Shown: positions 1-11,653 of the stretch, in pieces
How positions within the stretch are numbered: position 1 is the first letter of the stretch
How the letters are laid out: every line of letters begins with the position of its first letter
Origin: Nymphaea colorata
Lineage: Eukaryota > Streptophyta > Magnoliopsida > Nymphaeales > Nymphaeaceae
Assembly: GCF_008831285.2 (NCBI RefSeq)
Contig: NC_045147.1
Location: 5,248,334 to 5,312,333, forward strand
Direction: 5' to 3'
DNA length: 64,000 nt
Made by a program: the position numbers and the translations under genes
Notes under the pieces: model-generated
What the model was told of the DNA's origin: nothing
Seen by the model: the letters and a program-made list of their open reading frames with translations, nothing else
Databases searched by the model: none

Positions 1-2857
1 GAATCATTATTTTCTCAGTGGCTGACGGGCTGTTATAAAAAAATGAGCTTTTTGTTGCTTGTCTACGCATGGAAAATTTGAATAAATGATGTCCATTCTT
101 CTTCCTGCATGATTCTTATGACTTCTCCATAGAAGTCCTCATTTTGGTAGGGCCATTAAGCAAGAACCTTTTGATTACAGTGTGCTTACTTTTCAATTTA
201 CGGGACTAGTTTTCTTGTTCTTCATTTAGATAAATTTCACATTTAACATACAGTATGTCTTATTAGATTGCATTTGTTTGAATTGCTCAGGCTACAAGGA
301 ATCCTTTGTGTTCAAGTGCCAACTAGTTCAATGTCACACAGTTTTGTGGACCCCGTCCTGATGACAATGTTGAATCTTTTGGAGGCACTTCTAACTCCAC
401 AAATGTTTGTCCAGTCCAGGAATGTCCAACCCAAAATTTCTATGAATAAAGTTGGATATCGTTTAAAAAGCCCTAGCATCTCTATGTTTCTGCCATACGT
501 TTCATGCTTTTATTTATCTTATGTCTGACCTTGATTTGGATCTTGATGTCATGTTGGCATCAATTGTTGCTCTAGTTGTAGTTTCTTCTCTCATTGAAGA
601 GTGCATACTAAAGAGTACAGTAAAATTAACTAAAAACATCTGTGTAAGTACCCTTGTTTTTGTTCATGCATTGGCATGTGTACATGGTTTTCTAGTGTTC
701 AGGACTTCAAGCTGCACATAATTAGTTTGACTTGGAGATATTTCCTTTATCCCCTTTTCAGTGCTAAAAATTGAGTTGATTGTAGAAGCATTAGCTTTGG
801 TTATTCACATGTAAGCCGATTAGTGGGTCAAGGTCTAATTTGATTTAAGTTCCATATGGAAATAATTGGTTATCAACAACAACATTGTGATGCTTGGGGT
901 TATTTGGGGCATTGGATTTTGGTATCATAAAAATGAGACCTTAGCTTACGATGCTTCCTTTTTTACTAATGTTTTATTCTTCTTTTTGTACTTTTAGTGT
1001 TTTTTGATAGAAGAACTTAACTCAAACCATTTGTGAAACTTTCAATCAGTTGAACACCCAACTTTTCTGGAACCCATCACCCTTAAACCAATCTTTTGTA
1101 TAAAAGAGAGATTTGGTGAAGTTCATTCTTTTAACCAACCAAGTTTTACATTCGACTATCTCTTTAGGGAGTATAGTTCCTTTCTCCTGGTGATATGCCA
1201 TTAGATGTCAAGAACTTTCGTAAGAGAGAAACTTTTCAGTTTTGATAAAAACATTTTGGAAGTGTTTTCTCACAGAATGATGTGCCTTGATTTATTCTTA
1301 GTACCTTCCAAGTGGAAGGTGGAAATTTCAAGTTCTTGTTGTCCATCAACGGAAGAGGAAAAATGAAAAAAATCCTTGATATGAGCATTGAAGAAAAATC
1401 CTATGAAGTTGAGAAAGTCAACAATAGGAAATGTTATTAACTCTGGCGATCAAGTGTCTGCAAGGATTTAGCAAGAAAATATCTTGACAGAGAAGCCAAA
1501 ATGCTCTATAAGATCTTGGCAGGTAGCAAAATGAGAGTTGAGAGATGGGCTCGGGGCTTGTGTAGTCGTTCCTCTGAGTCAATAATCGAGAGTACCGGGT
1601 AGGCATAAAGGTGATTTATGTTTATTTCGCGAAGATAATGACTTATGAACTTTTGGCTCGTTGAAAACCCGTAAGGTGAAGCGGGTTGGACACATGACAA
1701 AGCTATACATAACCACCAAACCGGTGGAGCTTTGTAGTAGCCTTTGGGGTGGTGAGGTATTCCCTCAAAGGTGAAGGCCGGCCCAAAAAAAAAAAACAAA
1801 CACAAGAAAAAAAAATTTGAAAGGCAAAAAGCCGAATGCAAAAGAAAAAAATGAAGAAAAAACAAGAAAAAAAGCAAAATGTGCATGCCAAGAAATGAAA
1901 TACATGAAGGCTGAACTCGCAAGAATTGAATGCGACAATCTTTCGTGGATGTACGATTTTTGGGTCAATATATGCTCCTTTTTTTATTATCTAGGATGCC
2001 GAGGATGATTCCTTTTTGTTCATATTCTGGAAATTGAAAGACATTCCCTTTAGAGATTGGACAACATTGATGCGAAATAAAACCTAATGCTTGTATGGTA
2101 CTAAAAGTACACCAAGGTTATATTATTTGCACAACACGAGCACTCAAGCCTATGAGTTGAATTGATCATTTTTGAACTATTTCGAAATTCAAAGTAAAAA
2201 TTTGACATCTCTTGTATGTTTCTAGGCTTCCTAGGCATAGTAAAAACTAACCAATCCCCCTTTGGTCTTAAAAATGTTTGCCCATTTCATTACCAAATTG
2301 CTGGTCCTTTCGTGAAATAGATGAAACCCCTCAAACCTAGTCCAACCATGCTGAGCGTGATGAATTATCCATCATTTCCTGTTTAGTCCATCTTAACTGC
2401 ATAACCCAAACTTAATGTTTTTCTTTTCAAAAGCACTAGGTGATATTTTTCAAAAGTTCTTCGAAGTTGCATAGCGGTATGTCCTTGGCTTCACTTAATT
2501 TTTTTTTTGTGAGATATATAAATTTCATTTGTTTCCTCTTTGTTCTTTGTTTCATTCTAGCTGCAGTTAAAATCTTTTTTGTAGTATAGTTCTGTAATAA
2601 AAGGATCAGTAGTCGTATTCTTAAACGTTACTAATTTCTGGCTCCACCCATGTCTGTATCCATGCATTTTTATGTCATCAATTTAGGGCTTTTTTTTTAT
2701 TCCTCTAGCACTTTGGTGGTCCCTTTATTTTAATTTACATGTGACTGGACATGATCCTGAATTGTCTTTTGGTTGTCTTTTATTTCGAAGAGGCGTCTAC
2801 CTGGTGGAGGCTTGATTTCTTATTTTGGATCTGAGAGTGACTACATAAATTTTATAT
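1..2857. other. Anonymous AT-rich DNA, no gene recognised
   Basis: I see no convincing exon, transposon protein or RNA gene here. Short open frames (for example 268-528 and 1506-1922 on the minus strand) lack family motifs. The segment 1780-1870 is an A-rich, low-complexity tract that makes the minus-strand frames look Phe-rich. Given the SUFS exon just downstream, part of this stretch may be decayed intron or flank of that gene; that is inference only. Confidence 0.5.
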
Positions 2858-2990
2858 GAGGTAAATGGTTCCAGCTTGGTGTATTTAGACAATGCAGCTA
2901 CATCTCAAAAGCCATATGCTGTTTTGGAAGTTCTCCATGATTATGTGAGGGATACAGCTGGAATGGTCACCACAATATTCATTACTTAAG
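2858..2990 (+). pseudogene. SUFS: Decayed exon of chloroplast cysteine desulfurase (SUFS/CpNifS)
   Basis: Translating from 2858 gives [19 protein letters not shown] followed by [10 protein letters not shown]. This is the diagnostic start of the SufS/NifS-like class V aminotransferase domain; known plant SUFS proteins read [16 protein letters not shown] at this point. SUFS is the plastid PLP enzyme that takes sulfur from cysteine for Fe-S cluster assembly. After the DY residues (about 2944) the frame breaks. The similarity resumes in another frame as [10 protein letters not shown], matching the family's NVHRGIHYL, and ends at TTAAG before gtatcc, a plausible splice donor at 2991. A one-base loss near 2945 therefore explains the frameshift. 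The PLP lysine and catalytic cysteine exons are not in the window, so this is an isolated exon fragment. Confidence 0.72.
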
Positions 2991-3830
2991 GTATCCCAAC
3001 ATAACGCCCCATGCCAACCCTTCTCTCTCTCTCTCGTCTTAATTGCCTGCTCACTCACATGCATGTTCACAGTTGGACACCCACAATGATGCACTCTTCC
3101 TATTTGCTAAGCAAGCAAGAAAATGAAAATTCCTTGTTCTCTAATTCTATGTTTTTGTATATCAGGAAAGGAAAAAAATAAGGGTAGTTCATTGGGTGCA
3201 TGATAAATCATTTGATTTAATCTTTTTTCAATAATTTTGTATTGTGCATTATTTCATTGTTTTATTATTTGGCGTATTGTGCGGTAGGTATTTGAAAAGA
3301 CCCTAGAACCTCAGTGTCACCTGTCTTTTTTCATTGTTTCTAGCAGCAGCAGTCCGACCGATATAAGTGCTTAATGTCCTATACACTCATTCATGTTAAT
3401 AATTTTGTATAATTAATATGTTACAAGTGAAATCATTGGCAATACTGTCGAGCGTATATTGTCTATGTCAGGTGTAGTGGGCTATGTGAAGAATATAATC
3501 AGGGTCTCTATCAGATCTCAACAACCTGGAATAGCTGCCACACGCCCAACTGTGTCTTTATAATCAGGCTGTCATTATTTAGTCAAGTTTTGCATATATT
3601 GACAAACAACCATTGATTGCAGCATGAACTTAAACCATGAGAAGAGAATTCGTTTTGTTGATACTCTAGCCATCTAGAATCTGCAATACAACATCAAGCA
3701 TCAGATGGAACAGACCTACAAGTAATGGTGCGGTTAGTAGATCTCTCTTTGAACCCAATATGATTTTGCATGCCTTACAATGCTAGCTCTGCTGTCAATT
3801 TTCAGGATTTTTCAAAATGATTATTAGTGT
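2991..3830. other. Anonymous DNA between SUFS exon and retrotransposon nest
   Basis: It contains a short CT microsatellite near 3021-3035 and otherwise AT-rich sequence. I saw no further SUFS exon and no transposon protein. It ends exactly at the start of the 3' LTR of element D (TGTAGAAACACG at 3831). Confidence 0.45.
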
Positions 3831-3868
3831 TGTAGAAACACGAAGATCAGGAACAAAGGAATAAGATG
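3831..3868 (-). repeat. Element D 3' LTR, terminal 38 bp
   Basis: Starts TGTAGAAACACGAAGATCAG, matching the outer end of the element E LTR in reverse complement. It ends in AGATG, the target site duplicated by insertion of C. Confidence 0.88.
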
Positions 3869-4100
3869 TGTTACGTGATGAAGAAGGGAAGAACTAGAGT
3901 GGGAGAGAGAGAGAGAGAGAGAGGCGAGAAAAACTTTTATTTAATCTCGTGCTCTAATCTAAACTTAAAGGGAGATTAGGGCACGGCTGAGACAGTTACA
4001 AGAGAAGGACAAATGAAATATTAAAAGGACAAAAAGGAACCCTAACTCTTAAATAATCAAATAACTACCACATTTAAAAATAAACTTTCTAATTTCAACA
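3869..4100 (-). repeat. Element C 3' LTR
   Basis: 232 bp bounded by TGTTACGTG and TTTCAACA. It contains a GA microsatellite (about 3902-3924) and is followed by CTCCCCCTC, the complement of the polypurine tract. Confidence 0.95.
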
Positions 4101-4107
4101 CTCCCCC

Positions 4108-5307
4108 TCAAGCTGGAGCATAGATATCAACCATGCTCAGCTTGTTACAACATCTAGAGAAATCACCAATTGGAAGAGCTTTAGTAAACATATCTGCTGC
4201 TTGGTCTTCAAAAGCAACATGAACAGTGGACACCACACCTTCTTTTATAAGGTCACGAATATAATGACAATCCACCTCAATGTGCTTTGTTCTTTCATGA
4301 AATACAGGATTGTTTGCAATGTAAGTGGCCGCCTTGTTATCACAGTACATTTTCATAGGAAGAGGAACATGAATACTCATATTCGTTAGCATAGATTTAA
4401 CCCACGTAATCTCAGTCGCCGTTTGAGCCATTGCTCTATATTCAGATTCTGCACTTGATCTAGAGACTACATTTTGTTTCTTGCTTCTCCATGATATGAG
4501 ATTACCTCCAACAAAGACACAGAAGCCAGTTGTAGACCTTCTATCATCAACAGACCCTGCATAGTCAGCATCACTATAAGCAACAACATCAAGAGATTCA
4601 CCCTTCTTAAAGAAGAGGCCTCTGCCTGGGGATGATTTTAGGTATTTCAATACCATCATCGCTGCATCCCAGTGGACTTTTCTAGGCTTTTCCATAAACT
4701 GGCTTAATTTTCCAACAGCAAAGCTTATGTCTGGCCTTGTTACAGTAACATAAAGTAGTTTCCCAATGAGAGACCTGTAAGATCGAGAATCTACTAGTTC
4801 TGATTGATCATCATGAAGGTGAATACGTGGGTTCATAGGGAGATTAGCCAGCTTGGTCCCTAGCATCCCTGTGTCCTGCAGTAAATCAAGGACATACTTC
4901 CTTTGAGACAATGCTACACCTTCTTTGTTTTCCACAACTTCAATCCCAAGAAAATATCTCAAGTGACCAAGATCCTTTGTGACAAAATGTTTTTGAAGAA
5001 AGACCTTAGTAGCAGATATTTCTCGACCACAATCACCTGTCAAGATAATGTCATCAACATAAACTATCATGACAACTATACCTGTGGAGGTCTTCTTGAT
5101 GAATAGGGAATGATCCAACGGAGATCGTTCAAATCCACATTGTGAAACCACCTCTGATAATTTGTGGAACCATGCCCTAGGACTTTGTTTGAGTCCATAG
5201 ATGGCCTTCTTCAACCGACATACTTTACTACACTCCCCCTGTCTTTCGAACCCTGGTGGTTGCTGCATATATACAGTCTCCTCAAGATCACCATACAAAA
5301 AAGGCAT
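4108..5307 (-). pseudogene. Element C pol, end of RT and RNase H
   Basis: Continuation of C pol after a frameshift near 5300. The reading frame enters in the RT palm (FLYGDLEETVYMQQPPGF), then LYGLKQSPRAW, the active site VMIVYVDDIILTG, and RNase H with AYSDADYAG (first catalytic Asp), RSSAESEYR (Glu) and YCDNKAATYIANNP (Asp). It ends with DQAADMFTKAL and a TGA just before the polypurine tract. All RNase H catalytic residues are present. The only lesion between this part and the upstream part is one extra T in a T run (six T where related elements have five). Confidence 0.9.
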
Positions 5308-7084
5308 TCTTCACATCAAGCTGATACATAGGCCAATCAGAGTGTACTGCAACAGAAATAATAAGGCGAATAGTGCCCAATCGTGCCACTGGAGAGAACG
5401 TCTCAAAGAAGTCAACCCCGTATGTCTGAGTGTAACCTTTAGCTACTAATCGAGCCTTGTATCGCTCTAACGACCCATCTGAATTATATTTGACTGTAAA
5501 TACCCATTTGGAACCAACGATGTCACAATCTTTAGGTGGATCAACCAACTCCCAAGTACCACGCTGTACGAGAGCATCCATCTCGTCTTGCATAGCTGTT
5601 CGCCATTTACAATCTAGTAAGGCCTGTTGATGACAAGTTGGGACAGTATGAACTGTCATAGCCTTCAGAAACTGTTGTAAGTTACCATCAAGATGGGTAG
5701 TGGAAACAAAGTGAGAGATAGGATGCATGGTACACTGTCTCTTGCCTTTGCGCAGGGCTATAGGCAAGTCATCTAAAGGAACAACACCAGGTATACTTAC
5801 TTCAGTGGGGCTTACATCTTGAGAAGAGTCTGATGGTCGACCATGAGAGGAGTCCTGTCGTCGAGTGTAGACCAATGGGGGGTCCTGAAACCTATTCATA
5901 GTGAGAGTAGGAGATGGAAAGGATTGCAACGGGATAGGAGGAATAGGTAACGGGATAGGACATGGTACTTCAGTTGAGGCAGAAGTATGACTGAAGTAAG
6001 ACTGAGACTCAAAAAAAGTGACATCCGCACTGATATACTCTTTGTGAGTTACTCGCTCAAAACACTTGTACCCTTTTTGGTTTCGAGAATAGCCAATGAA
6101 CACACACTTAATGGCTTGAGCAGCAAGTTTATCACGTTTAGGCCCAAGAATGTGTACAAAACAGGTACAACCAAAAACTTTTGGTGCAACGGAAAACAAG
6201 CTTCGATTGGGATAAACAAGTTTGATAGGTACTTTGTGGTCAATGGAGGATGACGGCAAACGATTGGTCAGGTGACAAGCCATGAGTATGGCATCACCCC
6301 ATAAGTATGCAGGAACATGATTATGAAGCATGAGGGTACGAGCAACAGTTAGAAGTTGCCGATGCTTTCGTTCAGCAACTCCATTCTGTTGTGAGGTATG
6401 AGGACAAGTGAATTGGGGAGAGATACCATTTTCAGCATAAAAGGTCATTAAGATAGATGATTTGAACTCAAGAGCATTATCAGTGCGGATACACTTAACC
6501 ACAGAACCAAATTGAGTCTTTATTTCAATAATCAAGTTTTTGAGAATACAAATAACTTCAGACCTTTCCTTCAAAAGGAATACCCAACTGACTCGAGAAT
6601 AATCATCAACAACGACAAGAAAGTACCTAAACTTATTTCGGCTAGCAACCCTGCTAGGCCCCCACACATCAACATGAAGAAGATCAAATAACCCTTGACT
6701 GGAAGGACTAAGACTCGAAGGAAAACTACTACGTGTGTGCTTGCCCAGTTGACAAGCCTCACATTGAAAAGACTCTGGAATAGAGAGATTAGGAAGGAGA
6801 GAACGGAGCTTGGGTGCTGAAGGGTGACCAAGCCGGAGATGCCACTGGAAGACTATAGACTCTGATGTAGAGGAGGTTGCAGCAAGGCCCATAGGAGTCG
6901 ACAGGATGTAGACACCCCCTTTCTCATAGCCGCCACCAATCGTCTTCCCAGTTTGCAAGTCCTGAAATGAGCATGAACCAGGGTCAAAAATAATACGACA
7001 GTGTAAATCAGTAGTCAACTGTTTAACTGAGAGTAAATGAGATGAAAATTCAGGAGCATATAACACATGTGAAATAGTCATAGA
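5288..7084 (-). pseudogene. Element C pol, protease end, integrase and RT start
   Basis: The frame starts at the B insertion point with MTISHVLYAPEF and continues through the pre-integrase domain (WHLRLGHPS, then CEACQLGKH, giving the H-H-C-C zinc motif). The integrase core follows: LLHVDVWGPS (first Asp), CIRTDNALEFK (second Asp) and TSQQNGVAERKHRQ (Glu). A long Ser/Pro-rich linker comes next, then DLPIALRKGKRQC and the RT fingers (GSKWVFTVKY, RLVAKGYTQTYGVDF). It ends at KNAFFVW and a stop produced by an extra T in a homopolymer; the same frame resumes as the entry at 4108-5307. The frame joins that at 12489-13714 exactly once B is removed. Confidence 0.9.
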
Positions 7085-7333
7085 TGTAGAGATACGAACA
7101 AGAAGAAGAGGAAGAGAAGCAATGATCACGATGTAACGTGGAAAACCCTCAACACGAGGGAGAAAAAACCACGAATGAGGAGGAGTTGGTGCCCACTAGC
7201 AGCCAGACTCTCTCTCTCTTAAGATTATCATTAACACTTAAGGATTAGGGTTACATGACTTAAGTAGAGCCCAAAACGGGCTACAAGGCGGGTCGGGTAT
7301 GGATCCGGACCCGAAACCCACAATCTATCAACA
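7085..7333 (-). repeat. Element B 3' LTR
   Basis: 249 bp, TGTAGAGATACG to CTATCAACA on the plus strand. CTCCCCCTC (complement of the polypurine tract) follows at 7334. Confidence 0.96.
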
Positions 7334-10300
7334 CTCCCCCTCAAGTTGGGCGTACATATCAAACATGCCCAACTTGGATACATTCCTCTCAAATGAAGCT
7401 GAAGGAAGAGCTTTCGTCAGAACATCAGCAGTTTGGTCTTCAGACTTCATGTAAGGTAAGATCAACTCTTTCGCATCAATCCTTTCCCGAATGAAGTGAC
7501 GATCAATTTCAACATGTTTTGTTCTGTCGTGAAGTACAGGATTGTTGGCTAAGTTGATTGCAGACTTGTTATCACAATACATCTTCATAGGTCCTTCAAT
7601 CTTTATTCCAATGTCAGTCAACAATATCTTCAACCATAATAACTCTGACACTCCCATAGCAACTGCCCTATATTCTGCCTCTGCACTGGATCTAGAGCAA
7701 ACATCCTGTCTCTTGCTCCTCCATACAACAAGGTTTCCTCCCAAGTAGACACAGTACCCTGTAGTGGATCGTCTGGTATCACCACAACCTGCCCAATCCG
7801 CATCAGAATAGCCCTCGATTTCCACAGTCTCTTGTTTCACATACAGGAGTCCCTTACCAGGATTTTTCTTCAGGTAGCATAGCACTCTGTCCACAGCCTT
7901 CAGATGTGCATCGGTTGGCGCATGCATGAATTGGCTCAAAACATTCACCGCAAAGGTGATATCAGGTCTCGTGAGGGTAAGATAAATTAGCTTCCCAACC
8001 AAACGTTGATATCTTCCCTTGTCTTCTTCACAGAGAGGCTCTCCATCTCTAAGACTCAACTTGTGCCCAGTGTCAAAAGGGGTAGGAGTAGGTCTACATC
8101 CCAATTTACCAGTTTCTTCCAGCAGGTCTAATGTATATTTCCTTTGGTTTAGTACAAGACCAGTACTAGACCTAGCAACCTCCATACCAAGAAAATACCT
8201 TAGTTTTCCAAGATCTTTGAGGTCGAATTCTGTAGCCAGTAACCCTTTTAGCTTGATAATCTCCTCCTCATCATCTCCAGTAACAATCATGTCATCTACG
8301 TAGACGAGCAGGAGAGTAACCTTGCTCTCCTTCTTCTTCACAAACAGAGTGTGATCTCCATTTCCTTGTTTGTATCCATGACGTATCATCACTCTTCTCA
8401 GTCGTTCAAACCACGCTCTGGGCGATTGCTTAAGGCCATACAATGCCTTTTTCAGCTTACAACACATTTCTGGTTCTTCATATCCTGGAGGCATATGCAT
8501 ATATACTTCTTCTTCGAGGTCACCATTGAGGAATGCATTCTTAACATCCAGTTGATACATCTTCCACTCCTTCATCACAGCTAGGGATATAACCACCCTC
8601 ACAGTCTTCATTTTCGCAACAGGAGCAAAGGTTTCCAAGTAATCAATTCCATATTTCTGGCTAAACCCCTTGGCCACAAGTCGAGCTTTATATCTTTCAA
8701 CACTCCCATCTGGTTTGTACTTGATGGTATACACCCATTTGGATCCAACTAGGTGAGCGGCTTCAGGAATCTTCACCACTTCCCATGTCAAGTTTCTTCT
8801 TAGGGCATCTATTTCTTCTTTCATTGCATCGGCCCACTTGGAGTCACTTTGAGCTTCAGCGACAGTCCTGGGAATCACAGCCAAAGAAAGAGTAGAAACA
8901 AAGCACTTGTAATCTTTCCCAAGTCTGGAATAAGAAACAAAATTACCAATGGGGTGTTGAGTACATGACCTGACACCCTTTCTCAGGGCAATGGGAAGAT
9001 CGTCATTCTTCTTTTCAACCTCATCATGGGTCTCCACGGTCTCCTCGGTAGGACTTGGTTCATCCAGGGAAGGAGTGGCATTGGGATTGGAAGTAGATCT
9101 AGCATCACAAGTCATCACCTCTGTCCGAGTACCTCGTCTAGAGTAGAACTGTCCAAACAACTGAGGGCCTTCCTTCTCAATGCTATTGTCACCCCTTTCC
9201 TCCTTCTCAGGCACATCAACAGTATTAAGTGATTCTGTTTTCTTGTAGTCCAAAAAATCTATAAACTGAAGTTCCTGTCTCTGAGAATACTCTTCCCTGC
9301 CCACAGACTGCTCCCCCTGAAGAGGATTCGCACCAAAGTAAGAGGCATGTTCCAAGAAGGTAACATCCCTCGTAACATAAGCTCGACCAGTAATAGGATC
9401 AATACATTTGTATCCTTTTTGCGTAGGGGAGTATCCAACAAAGACACCTTTGATAGACCTAGGATCAAGTTTCTTGACATTTGGACTGTGATCATGGATA
9501 AAACATACACAACCAAAAACACGAGGAGGAAGAGGAAATGGTGGACGACTGCCAGGAAGCAACGAGTGGGGAGTCCTACCATTCAAAACACGACTGGGCA
9601 TGCGGTTAATAAGATAGGCACTAGTAAGAACTGCATCACCCCAATAGTGTTTAGGAAGATTTCTCTGAAACAAAAGAGCCCTGGTGACATTAAGAAGTTG
9701 ACGATTTTTCCTTTCAGCTACCCCATTTTGAGGGGGGGTGTAACTACAGGATGTCTCGTGAACAATCCCCCGTTGTCTAAGAAACTCGTCAACAGGCCGA
9801 CACATGTACTCACGGGCATTATCGGACCTGAAAGTTTTAACATTCGCACCATACTGGGTATGCACAAGAAGAATAAATGTCTCAATGATTCGAGGAACCT
9901 CGCTGCGGTCTTTTAACAAGTATATAAATGTAGCACGAGAGAAATCATCAATGAAAGTGATAAAATACTGGAAACCTTGACGGGTATGAATGCCCGAGGG
10001 TCCCCATACATCAGAGTGAATCAGAGAAAAAGCTTCATTAGCACAACTAGAAGAAAGAGGGTATGAAGCCCTCACATGTTTGGCAAACTGACAAACATCA
10101 CAAGAAATGGAAGACACATCAAAGGAGGAACACAAGTCTGGAAACAAATGTTTCAAAATCCCAAAAGGTAAATGCCCAAAACGTTCATGCCAGTACATAA
10201 AAGACTGAAGACGATCTTCTCTTCTCTTATCTGTCTTGCGGATCGCTGTCAACAGAGCAGTAGCCACACGTATGGGAAGACGATATAATCCATCAGAAGC

Positions 10301-11653
10301 TAAACCAATCCCAATCCTCTTCCCTGTCACCAAGTCCTGCAAAACACAACGATCGGCAGAGAATATAAGTTCACAATTCAATTCTTTAGTAAGTCTACTG
10401 ACTGATAAGAGATTTAAAGGAAACTGGGGAACATGTAAAGCGCCCTGCACATGAAATTTGTCCAACAAGGACAGAGTGCCTTCGCCTGCCACACAGGTAG
10501 AGGAACCATCTGCAAGAGAAACACGTTCCCTTCCCGAGGACAACTTATACTCATGAAACAATTTTGGATTACCTGTCATGTGATGAGTAGCACCACTATC
10601 GACAATCCATTCCCCCACAGAAGAGTTACCTTGATTGCCAATAGCTGCAAGAGCATGATTAGCTGTAGTTCCCTCTGAGGTCTCAGTCTTGTTGACATCG
10701 AGCCTGCCCAAATAAGCCCTTAGTTCACGAAGCTGGTCAACAGAAATGGAGACTTTTTCTCCACTAGAGGCTTGCACCTCAGACACGGGCGTTCTCCCAG
10801 TCAAAGATCTCCCTCTGTTCCCCTTCTTTTCTGGATGAAGATCCCAGCAATAATCCACAGTGTGACCTGTCTTCTTGCAGTGAGTGCACCGGCGAAGAGA
10901 CCTAGATGGGCCGCCAGGACCACGACTCACGAGAGCAGATCTCTCGTTATAGGGCACAAGTTCCCTCTTCCCTTCTTTTGTAACAAGCCTTCTCTGTTCT
11001 TCCGCTTCAACACAGGAGTACACATCTTCAATACTGGACACCTCCCCTGAATTCAAAATCTGACTTCGAACACCTTCAAACTCATCATTTAAACCTGCTA
11101 AAAATAGGAACACCCTGTTTTCCCATTCATGAGCAACATAGAGCGCCTGATCATGGGGACAATGCCAAGGAATATCAGAATGATAGTCAAGCTCTTCCCA
11201 CTTGGCTTTCAAAGCCCCATAGTACTCTGCAACAGACGAGGTCCCTTGTCGAATGCCATAGACTGTCTTCATTACTTGGTAAGTACGAATTGCGGTCTTC
11301 TTTTGGCCATACATTTGTTCGAGGACCACCCACATGTCTCTAGCAGTCTTCTTCCGAAGGATAAGGGGCTGAATATCGGCGGAAACGGAATTGACAATCC
11401 AAGTTTTCACTTGATTATCCTCAAGAAACCAAGTATGCCACACATCACTTGTTCTTGCTGGTTCGGGGTTGCTCCCATCAATATAGGCCATGCGACCACG
11501 GCCAGCAATCCCCATGGTCATAGCAGGCGACCACGAGAAATAATTATCCTTGGTGAGGCGAAGAGTGATGACCTGCATGGGAACATTCTCAGTTCTAAAA
11601 ACCCCTATTTCAGTGGGATTGGTGTTGACGGTTGACGAGGAAGAGGCTGCCAT
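7328..11653 (-). CDS. Element B Gag-Pol polyprotein (1441 aa), intact
   Basis: This is the complete copia polyprotein in the order Gag, protease, integrase, RT, RNase H. I start it at the ATG of MAASSSSTVNT (11653) because elements A and E have the same start; the open frame extends 13 codons upstream without support. Gag (about 1-250) has the UBN2-type core (LTKDNYFSW) and a zinc knuckle C256-x2-C259-x4-H264-x4-C269. The protease motif DSGATHHMTG starts at D352. Integrase has H489/H494/C518/C521 and the DDE triad D548, D611, E647. The RT active site YVDD is at 1118-1121 and RNase H has D1284, E1325, D1361. No stop or frameshift interrupts it. The stop codon lies inside the 3' LTR: the last codons are the polypurine tract (GAG GGG GAG) followed by TGT TGA. 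Confidence 0.95.
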   Translation of the reverse strand: MAASSSSTVNTNPTEIGVFRTENVPMQVITLRLTKDNYFSWSPAMTMGIAGRGRMAYIDGSNPEPARTSDVWHTWFLEDNQVKTWIVNSVSADIQPLILRKKTARDMWVVLEQMYGQKKTAIRTYQVMKTVYGIRQGTSSVAEYYGALKAKWEELDYHSDIPWHCPHDQALYVAHEWENRVFLFLAGLNDEFEGVRSQILNSGEVSSIEDVYSCVEAEEQRRLVTKEGKRELVPYNERSALVSRGPGGPSRSLRRCTHCKKTGHTVDYCWDLHPEKKGNRGRSLTGRTPVSEVQASSGEKVSISVDQLRELRAYLGRLDVNKTETSEGTTANHALAAIGNQGNSSVGEWIVDSGATHHMTGNPKLFHEYKLSSGRERVSLADGSSTCVAGEGTLSLLDKFHVQGALHVPQFPLNLLSVSRLTKELNCELIFSADRCVLQDLVTGKRIGIGLASDGLYRLPIRVATALLTAIRKTDKRREDRLQSFMYWHERFGHLPFGILKHLFPDLCSSFDVSSISCDVCQFAKHVRASYPLSSSCANEAFSLIHSDVWGPSGIHTRQGFQYFITFIDDFSRATFIYLLKDRSEVPRIIETFILLVHTQYGANVKTFRSDNAREYMCRPVDEFLRQRGIVHETSCSYTPPQNGVAERKNRQLLNVTRALLFQRNLPKHYWGDAVLTSAYLINRMPSRVLNGRTPHSLLPGSRPPFPLPPRVFGCVCFIHDHSPNVKKLDPRSIKGVFVGYSPTQKGYKCIDPITGRAYVTRDVTFLEHASYFGANPLQGEQSVGREEYSQRQELQFIDFLDYKKTESLNTVDVPEKEERGDNSIEKEGPQLFGQFYSRRGTRTEVMTCDARSTSNPNATPSLDEPSPTEETVETHDEVEKKNDDLPIALRKGVRSCTQHPIGNFVSYSRLGKDYKCFVSTLSLAVIPRTVAEAQSDSKWADAMKEEIDALRRNLTWEVVKIPEAAHLVGSKWVYTIKYKPDGSVERYKARLVAKGFSQKYGIDYLETFAPVAKMKTVRVVISLAVMKEWKMYQLDVKNAFLNGDLEEEVYMHMPPGYEEPEMCCKLKKALYGLKQSPRAWFERLRRVMIRHGYKQGNGDHTLFVKKKESKVTLLLVYVDDMIVTGDDEEEIIKLKGLLATEFDLKDLGKLRYFLGMEVARSSTGLVLNQRKYTLDLLEETGKLGCRPTPTPFDTGHKLSLRDGEPLCEEDKGRYQRLVGKLIYLTLTRPDITFAVNVLSQFMHAPTDAHLKAVDRVLCYLKKNPGKGLLYVKQETVEIEGYSDADWAGCGDTRRSTTGYCVYLGGNLVVWRSKRQDVCSRSSAEAEYRAVAMGVSELLWLKILLTDIGIKIEGPMKMYCDNKSAINLANNPVLHDRTKHVEIDRHFIRERIDAKELILPYMKSEDQTADVLTKALPSASFERNVSKLGMFDMYAQLEGEC

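Noticed and set aside
1506-1922. 138-codon Phe-rich minus-strand frame
   Set aside because: Driven by an A-rich tract near 1785-1870. No domain, and the overlapping frames look equally artificial.
8019-11635. Many plus-strand open frames inside elements B and C
   Set aside because: Antisense shadows of gag-pol; the minus strand carries all the conserved motifs.
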